From assembly GCF_007744515.1 (NCBI RefSeq), contig NZ_CP036268.1:2891712-2955711 (forward strand): a stretch of DNA of 64,000 nt, given 5' to 3'. The DNA is from Stratiformator vulcanicus (GTDB lineage Bacteria > Planctomycetota > Planctomycetia > Planctomycetales > Planctomycetaceae). Every line of letters begins with the position of its first letter. Within the stretch, counting starts at the first letter, position 1. Both the position numbers and the translations under genes were made by a program. Of the stretch, positions 56,102 to 64,000 are shown in pieces. The notes under the pieces are model-generated. The model ran no database searches. It worked only from the letters and a program-made list of their open reading frames with translations, and was not told the DNA's origin.

Positions 56102-56144
56102 CCCTCGCATCGTGGGGCTCATCTCGTCAGTGATGCTGCGCGAT

Positions 56145-57407
56145 TTAAGCGTGCGAATACACTGAGGACTTTGATGACTTCACGCCGGAATACTCGGTCG
56201 ACTGCTTGTCGTCGACGTGCCCGGCCTTCTTCTGAGCCCGGACCGGTTCGAAGCCGCGTACTTCGTACTGTTCGAGCAGTTTGTTGACCCGCATTTCAAT
56301 GTTGGTGAGCTGGTCACCCTGATCTCGGCAAACGAAGGTAATTGCGCGCCCCTTCGATGCGGAGGAAAGTCGCCCCGTCCGCCCGATGCGATGCACGTAG
56401 TCATCGCAAAATTCCGGGATATCGTAGTTGATGATGTGCGAGACTCCGCTGATGTCGATCCCGCGTCCGACAACGTCGGTCGCAATCAACATCCGCACGC
56501 TGCCGGCTCGAAACTCTCGCAGCACGCGGTCTCGCTTCGACTGGGCCAGGTCGCCATGGATCAGTTCAACGCCTTTGAGCTTCCGCATAAATTTCGCACC
56601 GAGCGTGTCCGCGCCCCGTTTCGTTCGGGTGAAGACGATGACCTGCTTCGGACGCTCCTGAAGCAACACGCGGGTGAGCGTGTCGAATTTCCGATCGTGA
56701 TCGACGGTGATGATGAATTGCTCGATCATCTCGGTCGAGACGAGCGCATCTTCAGACATGTCGATCCGCTCGGGGTTCTTCATGAACTTCGCTGCCAGTC
56801 CTTCCACTTCATTCGGCATCGTCGCCGAGAGTAGAAGCGTCTGCCGATCGCTGGGGCATTTGCGAAGAATTTTTTCGATGTCGGGGCGGAACCCGATATC
56901 GAGCATTCGATCCGCTTCGTCGAGCACGGCGACTTCGACTTTCGACAGGTCGAGTTGTCCGCGGCCAATTAAATCAATAACGCGGCCTGGTGTCCCGATC
57001 ACAACCTGCGCCCCGGCCTTGAGTGCTTTCACTTGTCGGTCCATTGATCGGCCGCCGACAATGCACGCCGCTTTACAGCGATCGTCGGACAGGCGTTCGA
57101 ATTCGTTTGCGATCTGCTCGCTGAGTTCGCGTGTCGGCGAGAGCACGATGCCGTGGACGCCTTTTTTCGAAAGGTCCAGTCGTTCGAGCATCGGTAATGC
57201 GAACGCAGCAGTTTTTCCGGTGCCTGTGCGTGCTTGGCCGCTGCAGTCGCGTCCGGTCAGGGCGATCGGAATAAACGCCGCCTGAATTTTGCTGGGGGTT
57301 TCAAAACCGATTTTTTCCAGCGTTTTCAGAGAGTCAGGGCCGAGCCCGAGTTCTTCAAAGGTAATAGGGGCGTCCGCAGACACGGGCGTCTTGGGGTGAT
57401 CAGACAT
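56145..57407 (-). CDS. DEAD-box ATP-dependent RNA helicase
   Basis: A 420-aa RhlE/CshA-like helicase: Q motif ITFEELGLGPDSLKTLEKIG with PSKIQAAFIP, motif I ARTGTGKTAAF, Ia PTRELSEQI, motif II VLDEADRMLDIGF, motif III LLLSATMP, motif V ATDVVGRGIDI and motif VI HRIGRTGR. The C-terminal extension is short (about 45 residues, ending SSKSSVYSHA), so no extra RNA-binding domain. It would unwind structured RNA in ribosome assembly or mRNA decay. It is convergent with the hydrolase operon. Confidence 0.95.
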   Translation of the reverse strand: MSDHPKTPVSADAPITFEELGLGPDSLKTLEKIGFETPSKIQAAFIPIALTGRDCSGQARTGTGKTAAFALPMLERLDLSKKGVHGIVLSPTRELSEQIANEFERLSDDRCKAACIVGGRSMDRQVKALKAGAQVVIGTPGRVIDLIGRGQLDLSKVEVAVLDEADRMLDIGFRPDIEKILRKCPSDRQTLLLSATMPNEVEGLAAKFMKNPERIDMSEDALVSTEMIEQFIITVDHDRKFDTLTRVLLQERPKQVIVFTRTKRGADTLGAKFMRKLKGVELIHGDLAQSKRDRVLREFRAGSVRMLIATDVVGRGIDISGVSHIINYDIPEFCDDYVHRIGRTGRLSSASKGRAITFVCRDQGDQLTNIEMRVNKLLEQYEVRGFEPVRAQKKAGHVDDKQSTEYSGVKSSKSSVYSHA

Positions 57408-57585
57408 TCAATCTCAAAAACAAGAGGGGAGCGCTGCTCGAGCGCTGTTTGGGTCCCGGCGTTATGCGGACCACGAACTACTTGGCAGAAGTGTAGGCTA
57501 TGCCTACGTTTAACGTCAATGCGACGTGCTTGTCACGACGGTCCGGCGCGATATCGGGGACCGCGTCCGGGCTGTAAGCATCAAA

Positions 57586-59589
57586 TTATACCTTGCCGTT
57601 CGTCCTCGCGACGTCCCGCTCACCCAGAAGACTGATCATCTCCTGTTTCCCGATGCTTTCGTGTTCCAGCAACGCATCGGCTACGGCATCAAGTTTGGCA
57701 TGGTGTTCGTCGAGCAATTGCGTCGCGCGTTCGGAGGCTTCCATCATAAACCGCTGGATTTCCTGATCGACCTGCCGCGCGGTGTCCTCACTGAAGTCGC
57801 GGGAGTGCTGCATCTCTTTGCCGAGAAATGGGTGCTCCTCCCCCTGCCGAAAACTGACGGGGCCGATCACATCGCTCATCCCCCAGCGTGCGACCATGCG
57901 CCGGGCCAACTGCGTTCCTTTGCGAATGTCATCTTCAGCGCCAGCTGAGGTCTCATCAAAAATCAGCTTCTCAGCTGCACGCCCGCCTAAAATCATGGTC
58001 AATTGATCGTGCAGCTTCCGCTCTCCAATATTGTATTGCTCTTCTTCGGGAATGAATTGCGTGAGCCCGAGTGACCGACCTCGAGGTACAATGGTGACCT
58101 TGTACACGGGATCGAGCGTCGGCAGCAGCCAGGCGAGCAACGCGTGCCCCGCTTCGTGATACGCGGTCATTCGGCGTTCGTGATCGCCGAGGATGTCTTC
58201 ACGCTGAGGCCCCATCAACACCTTGTCACGAGCCTCATCGAAGTCGTCCATCTCGACGACCGACTTCTCTTTTCTGGTGGCCAGCAGAGCCGCTTCGTTC
58301 ACGAGATTGCGGAGTTCGGCGCCTGAAAATCCGATCGTACTCGCCGCGACGGATCCGAGATCGACCGTATCGGCGAGAGGCACTTTGCGGACATGTACTT
58401 TCAAAATGCCTTCACGGCCCTTCTTGTTCGGTTTATCAACGGTGATGTGCCGGTCGAATCGTCCGGGACGGAGCAGGGCGGGATCGAGAATATCAGGGCG
58501 GTTTGTCGCCGCCATAACGATCACCGTTTCGGACGGCGTAAAGCCGTCCATTTCGCTGAGAATCTGGTTGAGCGTTTGCTCGCGTTCGTCATGCCCGCCC
58601 CCCAGACCGGCCCCCCGTTCGCGACCGATCGCATCGACTTCGTCAATAAACAGAATGCAGGGTGCGGCTTCTTTCGCGGTCTTGAACATGTCACGGACCC
58701 GGCTTGCCCCGACGCCAACAAACATCTGTATGAACTCGGACCCGTTGATGCTGAAGAATGGCACGCCCGCCTCCCCGGCGGTCGCCCGCGCCAGCAGCGT
58801 CTTCCCCGTACCGGGAGACCCCATTAGCAGCACGCCCTTGGGAATCGTCGCGCCGAGGCGTTGGAATTTCGCGGGACTTTTTAAGAAGTCGACGACCTCT
58901 TCCAGTTCGGCTTTCGCCTGATCCATTCCGGCAACGTCGTCAAACGACGTTTCGGTCTCGGAGCCTCGAAATCGTTTGGCGGGACTTCGCACGAAATTGC
59001 CGAGCATCCCCCCACCCGACATGGGATCCGATGCCCGACGCATCATGAAGATCAGGAACCCGAAAATCAGAAAGGGCACGAGCAGATAAAGCATCACTTG
59101 CGTGCCGACGCTCAGTTCCGTGTTATGAGCGGTGACGACCGGCGCATCTTTGCCGGAGTCGTTTGTCATTTTATCGAACAGGTCCGTTTGCTCGAACCCG
59201 TTCGGAGCCGTGGCGTAAATCTTCTCCCCTTCGGGTTCTTCGTCGCCAGCGGTCGATGTCTTTTCAGGCTTGAGTTCCGCAGCAACCTGTTTGCCGTAAA
59301 TATCGATCTTGGCGATTTCGCCCGACCGGTAGAGAGCCAGAAACTCGGACCACGATTTTTCCTCGCCGGGAATTCGATCCCAAGGTCCGAACAGGGCCAG
59401 CAGTGCGATCCCCACAAAAGCGGCGACCACAAGGGCGGTACTGACCCCCGAACGCTGGGGCTCGTCGTCCTCCGGTTGCGTGCCGCCTTTCGACTTGCCG
59501 TCCGACTGCTTGCCATTCGACTGCTTGCCGGGGGACGGTTGGTCGGAGTTTGGTGGCGGCTGAGAATTTGGCTTCCGAGGGTCGGCCAT
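57586..59589 (-). CDS. ftsH: ATP-dependent zinc metalloprotease FtsH
   Basis: A 667-aa membrane AAA+ protease. Residues 1-45 are a Pro/Gln/Ser/Lys-rich cytosolic extension, longer than usual. TM1 ([20 protein letters not shown]-like, about 47-66), a periplasmic part, TM2 (about 165-185, [19 protein letters not shown]), Walker [12 protein letters not shown], Walker [10 protein letters not shown], the pore motif [32 protein letters not shown], and the zinc site [11 protein letters not shown]. It ends [17 protein letters not shown]. No Shine-Dalgarno is obvious before ATG 59589. Confidence 0.98.
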   Translation of the reverse strand: MADPRKPNSQPPPNSDQPSPGKQSNGKQSDGKSKGGTQPEDDEPQRSGVSTALVVAAFVGIALLALFGPWDRIPGEEKSWSEFLALYRSGEIAKIDIYGKQVAAELKPEKTSTAGDEEPEGEKIYATAPNGFEQTDLFDKMTNDSGKDAPVVTAHNTELSVGTQVMLYLLVPFLIFGFLIFMMRRASDPMSGGGMLGNFVRSPAKRFRGSETETSFDDVAGMDQAKAELEEVVDFLKSPAKFQRLGATIPKGVLLMGSPGTGKTLLARATAGEAGVPFFSINGSEFIQMFVGVGASRVRDMFKTAKEAAPCILFIDEVDAIGRERGAGLGGGHDEREQTLNQILSEMDGFTPSETVIVMAATNRPDILDPALLRPGRFDRHITVDKPNKKGREGILKVHVRKVPLADTVDLGSVAASTIGFSGAELRNLVNEAALLATRKEKSVVEMDDFDEARDKVLMGPQREDILGDHERRMTAYHEAGHALLAWLLPTLDPVYKVTIVPRGRSLGLTQFIPEEEQYNIGERKLHDQLTMILGGRAAEKLIFDETSAGAEDDIRKGTQLARRMVARWGMSDVIGPVSFRQGEEHPFLGKEMQHSRDFSEDTARQVDQEIQRFMMEASERATQLLDEHHAKLDAVADALLEHESIGKQEMISLLGERDVARTNGKV

Positions 59590-59713
59590 AATTTGTGAGT
59601 CAATTCAGGAAGAGATTAAGTTCAGGAAGAGATCGACCATGCCGCCGGTCTGCTTCGGTGTCGGCTACGATTCGTCGAGCGGCAGGAGTGTGAGTCGAAT
59701 CGCAGTATTGAAG

Positions 59714-60553
59714 TCAATCAGCTAGACCGTACCGCACAATGCACCACAGAGCCTTGAATCCGTCGCGGATTCCGATCTTCTTGCCGTCCTCATACGTCCG
59801 TCCCGCGTAGCTGACCGAGACTTCGTAGACTCGGAAATTCCTTCTCGCAATCTTTGCGGTGACCTCAGGCTCGAAACCGAACCGGTTCTGCTGCAACGTC
59901 GGATGAATGGCTTCAACGACGTCGCGCCGGAACAACTTGTAGCAGGTCTCCATGTCGGTCAGATTGAGGTTGGTAAAGCAGTTGGAGAGCAGCGTCAAAA
60001 ATTTATTCCCGAGGTAATGCCAAAAGTAGAGCACCCGATGGGCTCGGTCGCCGAGGAACCGGCTTCCATAGACGACATCTGCATCACCGCGAATCATCGG
60101 CTCGAGAAGCCGCGGATACTCATCGGGATTATACTCGAGATCGGCATCTTGGATGATAACTGCGTCGCCGGTCGCCTCCATTAGACCCCGTCGCAGCGCC
60201 GCTCCCTTACCCTGATTTTTCTCTTGAAAGACGGCTCGGATTCGATTCTTGGGGTCGTCAGCCCCCTCCATTTCCAAAGACCGCATGATTTCGCCGCTTT
60301 GGTCTCGGCTGCCATCGTCGACGAGGACGATCTCTTTGGGAATCGGGACACCGCGAACGCGATCGACGATCTCTCGGAGGGTTTCCTGCTCGTTGTAGAC
60401 AGGAATGACGACCGAAAGCACGAAGTCATTCGGAACGGCATAGAAACCAAGCTGAGAGCAAACGTGCCGCCCGAATGCCGCTTCGGCGGAGCGGTACCAA
60501 TCGGCGGTGTAGGGTGTTCCGTCAATGGTGGGCAGCATCACATCCGCGGACAT
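59714..60553 (-). CDS. GT2 glycosyltransferase (DPG/DPM synthase-like)
   Basis: A 279-aa enzyme. An N-terminal about 45 residues ([20 protein letters not shown]) precede [74 protein letters not shown] (metal-binding DAD), YGSRFL and [20 protein letters not shown]. No C-terminal membrane segments. It resembles polyprenyl-phosphate sugar synthases and the general GT2 set found with lipid-linked glycosylation. I place the start at ATG 60553, with GGAG nine bases upstream; the open frame continues to 60820 through unlikely Arg-rich sequence. Confidence 0.9.
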   Translation of the reverse strand: MSADVMLPTIDGTPYTADWYRSAEAAFGRHVCSQLGFYAVPNDFVLSVVIPVYNEQETLREIVDRVRGVPIPKEIVLVDDGSRDQSGEIMRSLEMEGADDPKNRIRAVFQEKNQGKGAALRRGLMEATGDAVIIQDADLEYNPDEYPRLLEPMIRGDADVVYGSRFLGDRAHRVLYFWHYLGNKFLTLLSNCFTNLNLTDMETCYKLFRRDVVEAIHPTLQQNRFGFEPEVTAKIARRNFRVYEVSVSYAGRTYEDGKKIGIRDGFKALWCIVRYGLAD

Positions 60554-60803
60554 TGAGCCGCACTCCTTTACGCTTGAGAGATCTCCCCGCGGACTATAGG
60601 AAAATCGCTGGCAATTTTCCGCGCTGCCCTGAGAATCAGTCGTTTTCGAGGGAACCAGACGCCAACGATCAACCGGACTTTCGATCCGGTCATTGATGGT
60701 CTCGCCGTATTCGAACGGTCTTCGGTCTTGTAATCGTCTTCTCTCGTGATCCTTCAGTCTCGAACGTCGGTCGCCGTAGCACTCATCTCCAGGAGCCCCC
60801 GTC

Positions 60804-61937
60804 GTGTCTCGCAGAGTCATCTCACTGCACGAATTGACCGAGCCGGTTCATTGGGAAGTCGGCAATTCTCTTTCGTCGATCAGCCGAACGACCCTGACAG
60901 GTGGTGTGTCGGAGGGTGTCGAGTTAGTCACGCTGAAGAATCCGTCAATCGAGATATCTGTTATCCCGACGCGCGGAATGGGACTGCTGGGCGGTGCCGC
61001 GCTCGGGTATCCGCTGGGCTGGCAATCGCCGGTCCAACGACCGGTTCACCCTTCGTTTGTTGACCTTTCGGCTTCAAACGGACTGGGTTGGCTCACGGGA
61101 TTTAACGAGTTTCTGTGTCGCTGCGGCATCGGTTGGAACGGCCCGCCGGGAGATGACGATGAAGGGTCCCCGGTGGAGAATCCGCTGACGTTGCACGGTC
61201 GGATCGCCAACATCCCCGCCGACAACGTTTCCTTGTTTATTGATGAATCGGACGGTTCGGTCGGGATCACCGGGCAAGTGCGTGAATGCGGCCTATTTGG
61301 TACGAATCTGACACTCGAGGTGGAATACCGACTCCCAGCCGAGGAGCCGCGGTTTCACGTGCGCGACGTGATTACGAACGATGCCTCGCGCCCTGCCGAA
61401 GTCGAGTTGCTGTATCACATCAATGTCGGGCCGCCGTTCTTGGAAGACGGCTCCGTGATTGCCGTATCGGCCGACGCCGTCGCGCCGCGTGATCCGCGGG
61501 CGGCAGAGGGGATCGAAGATTGGTCGAAGTGCGGGCCGCCGGAGTCGGGCTTCGCGGAGCAGGCGTACTATTTCAACACGTCCCGACTTCCGACCGGCCA
61601 CGCCGCGATGGTGCTCGCCAATCGAAATCGCGACCTTGCGGTTGAGGTCGCGTTCGATCCCGATGTCTTGCCGCACGGGGCGGTTTGGAAGAATACCGCC
61701 GCCGTCGAAGACGGATACGTCATCGGATTGGAACCGGCAACCGATTTCCCCAACCACCGGTCCTTCGAACGGGCGGAAGGTCGGCTCAAGTCGATTGCGC
61801 CGGGCGAACAACTCGTCACGGAACTGTCGGTGTCTGTCCTGGCGAGTACTGACACGATTCAAAACACAATCGCGGCCGCTGAATCGCTTGAACCGGTCAT
61901 TCATCGGTCCGCCGGCAATGGATTCTCCCCTTCGTGA
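60804..61937 (+). CDS. DUF4432 / aldose-1-epimerase-like protein
   Basis: A 377-aa protein of the galactose-mutarotase-like beta-sandwich fold. [20 protein letters not shown] contains the family-specific PTRGMG motif. Further blocks are [31 protein letters not shown] (His), [17 protein letters not shown] and [20 protein letters not shown] (terminal Glu). These fit sugar mutarotases acting on unknown sugars. GTG 60804 follows AGGAG by eight bases. It is divergent from the GT2 gene. Confidence 0.88.
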   Translation: MSRRVISLHELTEPVHWEVGNSLSSISRTTLTGGVSEGVELVTLKNPSIEISVIPTRGMGLLGGAALGYPLGWQSPVQRPVHPSFVDLSASNGLGWLTGFNEFLCRCGIGWNGPPGDDDEGSPVENPLTLHGRIANIPADNVSLFIDESDGSVGITGQVRECGLFGTNLTLEVEYRLPAEEPRFHVRDVITNDASRPAEVELLYHINVGPPFLEDGSVIAVSADAVAPRDPRAAEGIEDWSKCGPPESGFAEQAYYFNTSRLPTGHAAMVLANRNRDLAVEVAFDPDVLPHGAVWKNTAAVEDGYVIGLEPATDFPNHRSFERAEGRLKSIAPGEQLVTELSVSVLASTDTIQNTIAAAESLEPVIHRSAGNGFSPS

Positions 61938-62125
61938 CGCAAAGGCGCAGAGCAAAGGTTTCGACCGCCGTTGCTCATCGCCGGTACGAAATCCTCCCTA
62001 TATTGGCTGCCAGTAAAGGCCCCGGTCGTGATCGATGGCCGACGATTTGTTGGAATTTGTTGAAAAATTGACGTGACAGGTGTTTCGACCCCGCTCCGAG
62101 GTGGAGACATAACCGCACATTTGCC

Positions 62126-62268
62126 TATACTCCGCCCCTCGGCGATGCCCATTGTCGGAGACGGACCGCGCGGTCCGCGGGGCTGGCCTCTTCTCTATTG
62201 GACTTCGAAGTTCGTCAACGCTGACTCGGAAGCGTTATGAGGACGAACTCGGAGCAACGTGCTACGGA
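62126..62268 (+). promoter_or_regulatory. Candidate rpsA promoter and leader
   Basis: TATACT at 62126-62131 is a good -10 match; the -35 at about 62103-62108 (GGAGAC) is poor. The resulting 5' leader of about 130 nt contains a perfect palindrome CGGACCGCGCGGTCCG (62162-62177). S1 mRNAs are often autoregulated through structured leaders, so this hairpin may take part, but that is inference. Upstream from 61938 no gene is seen. Confidence 0.35.
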
Positions 62269-64000
62269 ATGGTAGATCGGAATCTGTTTCGGGAATTTCA
62301 GATCAATGACGACGACCTCGTCGCAGTCCTCGGCGAGGACTTTGAAGTCCCCGATGAGGTCTATGTCAAAGAGACGGTCGACGTTAACGAAATCGTCACC
62401 GGCAAAGTCTTGCGGATCAACGGCGACGAAGTGCTCGTCGACATCGGCTACAAGAGCGAAGGCATCGTTCTACTCGACGAGTGGGACGAAGAGGAAGGGG
62501 AGCCTGAACCGGGCGATACGGTCGACGTCCTGCTTGAAGACGTCGCCGACACCCACGGCCTGATTTTACTTTCGAAGCGGAAAGCCGATCGCATCCGCGA
62601 ATGGGAAGCCGTCACCGCGAAGCACGGCGAAGGCGATGTCGTCGTCGGCGAAGTCCTTCGCAAGATCAAAGGCGGTCTGCTCGTCGATATCGGGGTCAAC
62701 GTCTTTCTTCCGGCGAGTCAGGTCGACATCCGCCGCCCGCCCGATATCGGTCTGTGGGTAGGCAAAGACATTGAATGTCTGATTCTGAAAGTCGACGAGT
62801 CCCGTCGCAACATCGTGGTCAGCCGGCGGAAGCTCATCGAAGAGCGCCGCAAGGAGATGAAGGACAAGCTCCTCACCAAGATCAACGAAGGCGACAAGGT
62901 CAAAGGGGTCGTCAAGAATATCGCCGACTTCGGTGCATTCGTGGACCTCGGCGGAATCGACGGTCTGCTGCACATCACCGACATGAGCTGGGGCCGCATT
63001 GGTCATCCGACCGAGATGGTCTCGATCGACGAAGAGCTCGAAGTCGTGATCCTCAATATCGATCACGAGAACGAGAAGATTGCACTCGGCCTGAAGCAGA
63101 AGTTCCCCAGCCCGTGGGACAACGTCGAGACCAAGTACCCGGTCGAGACCAAGGTCAAAGGCGAAGTCGTCAACGTCATGCCTTACGGTGCCTTCGTGAA
63201 GCTGGAGGACGGCATTGAAGGTCTGGTCCACATCAGCGAGATGTCGTGGACGAAGCGGATCAACCACCCGACCGAACTCGTCAACATCGGCGACGAGGTC
63301 GAGGTCGTCGTTCTGGGAATCAACAACCAGAAGCAGGAAATTTCGCTGGGGATGAAGCAGACCCAGCCGAACCCGTGGGACGAGGTCGCTGCCAACTACC
63401 CGGTCGGCAAAAAGGTGACCGGCGTCGTCCGCAACCTCACCAACTACGGTGCGTTCGTCGAATTGCAGGAAGGCGTCGACGGCCTGCTGCACGTCTCCGA
63501 TATGTCGTGGACGCGAAAGCTCTCGCACGCCAACGAGATGCTTAAGAAGGGCGACGAAGTCGAGTGTGAGATCCTCAGCGTCGACGAAGAACGTCGACGG
63601 ATCGCGCTCGGACTCAAGCAGCTCGAAGGTGATCCCTGGGCGACCGACATCCCGACCCGTTACGCGGCCGGATCAATCGTTAAGGGAACGGTCACGAAGA
63701 TCACCAATTTCGGCGTCTTCGTCGAATTGGAGACCGAACTCGAAGGTCTGCTGCACGTCTCTGAGCTGACCGAAGACAAGGTCGAGAACGCCGAAGAGGT
63801 CGTCGAAGTCGGTCAGGAGATCGAAGTCAAGATTCTCCGCGTGGATACGGAAGAGCGGAAAATCGGATTGAGCCGTCGCCTCGACGCCCCAATCGAAGAA
63901 CTCACTGCGGCCGCCGGCGGCGGTGGTGGTGGCGGAGACGCGAAGACTTCGCAAGAGCTTCGTGGCGGAACCGGTGGAGACAGCGGACCGCTCTTCAGCA
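62269..64000 (+). CDS. rpsA: 30S ribosomal protein S1 (partial at right edge)
   Basis: It binds mRNA at the 30S subunit during initiation. The visible 577 codons start MVDRNLFREFQINDDDLV and run off the edge. Six S1/OB domains are seen: two N-terminal ones (GDEVLVDIGYKSEGIVLLDE and GGLLVDIGVNVFLPASQVD), then four canonical repeats with GAFVDLGGIDGLLHI, GAFVKLEDGIEGLVHI, GAFVELQEGVDGLLHV and GVFVELETELEGLLHV. A Gly-rich linker follows (near 63915-63935). ATG 62269 is the only sensible start; GGAG lies rather far upstream (about 15 nt), in keeping with S1 genes having weak sites. The usual partner cmk is not upstream. Confidence 0.96.
   Translation, partial: MVDRNLFREFQINDDDLVAVLGEDFEVPDEVYVKETVDVNEIVTGKVLRINGDEVLVDIGYKSEGIVLLDEWDEEEGEPEPGDTVDVLLEDVADTHGLILLSKRKADRIREWEAVTAKHGEGDVVVGEVLRKIKGGLLVDIGVNVFLPASQVDIRRPPDIGLWVGKDIECLILKVDESRRNIVVSRRKLIEERRKEMKDKLLTKINEGDKVKGVVKNIADFGAFVDLGGIDGLLHITDMSWGRIGHPTEMVSIDEELEVVILNIDHENEKIALGLKQKFPSPWDNVETKYPVETKVKGEVVNVMPYGAFVKLEDGIEGLVHISEMSWTKRINHPTELVNIGDEVEVVVLGINNQKQEISLGMKQTQPNPWDEVAANYPVGKKVTGVVRNLTNYGAFVELQEGVDGLLHVSDMSWTRKLSHANEMLKKGDEVECEILSVDEERRRIALGLKQLEGDPWATDIPTRYAAGSIVKGTVTKITNFGVFVELETELEGLLHVSELTEDKVENAEEVVEVGQEIEVKILRVDTEERKIGLSRRLDAPIEELTAAAGGGGGGGDAKTSQELRGGTGGDSGPLFS

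Noticed and set aside
62566-63528. Minus-strand open frame (320 codons) opposite rpsA
   Set aside because: The repetitive S1 domains give a repetitive antisense frame; the sense frame is clearly ribosomal protein S1.

Overview
The window looks like chromosomal DNA from a member of the Planctomycetota, with GC judged by eye at about 57-60%. The best pointers are a set of small Flp-pilin-like proteins with the planctomycete-style N-terminus LWNDEAG..SAE..LVLT, many secreted or membrane proteins of unknown function, gene-poor spacers rich in inverted repeats, and a housekeeping set scattered singly instead of in classical operons. Genus cannot be fixed from the sequence. There is no phage, plasmid, CRISPR array or transposase in the window.

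Left part (1-9.4 kb): an M20 metallopeptidase, an AT-richer FRG-domain gene just beyond the 3' end of a tRNA-Arg(ACG), the glycogen gene glgC, then four paralogous pilin-like genes on the minus strand, each with its own intrinsic terminator, and a nucleotide-sugar epimerase. 9.5-20 kb: an ArnT/PMT-like membrane protein, a Uma2-family protein, ilvN-ilvC (no ilvB nearby), a TPR protein, three related four-helix membrane proteins interspersed with REP/REPIN-like palindromes, and a large secreted protein with beta-sandwich-like segments.

20-36 kb: clpX, an FHA protein, a receiver-like protein, a four-ACT aspartate kinase, a class-I glutamine-amidotransferase-like protein that has lost its nucleophile, tsaE-scpA, uvrB, the peptidoglycan pair ftsW-murG, a DUF502 protein and a tRNA-modification fusion (TrhO rhodanese plus RluA pseudouridine synthase). 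36-51 kb: dnaE, bioB, a flavodoxin-fold oxidoreductase, squalene-hopene cyclase, a CBS protein, comB, glycyl-tRNA synthetase, a Gly/Tyr-rich secreted TPR protein, a DPM-like glycosyltransferase and panB.

51-64 kb: a candidate small RNA ending in an orphan terminator, trxB, a translationally coupled trio (M24 peptidase, bioF-like oxoamine synthase, haloalkane-dehalogenase/OleB-like hydrolase), a DEAD-box helicase, ftsH, a second DPM-like glycosyltransferase, a DUF4432 sugar-epimerase-like protein, and the start of rpsA (ribosomal protein S1), which runs off the right edge.

The gene set is mostly housekeeping: amino-acid and cofactor synthesis (Ile/Val, Asp family, pantothenate, biotin), proteolysis (ClpX, FtsH), translation and tRNA modification, envelope (MurG, FtsW, hopanoids, glycosyltransferases). 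The unusual material lies in the pilin cluster, the REPIN-like spacers, the FRG/tRNA junction, the fusion enzyme and the putative sRNA. I see no single obviously new multi-gene defence or biosynthetic system.
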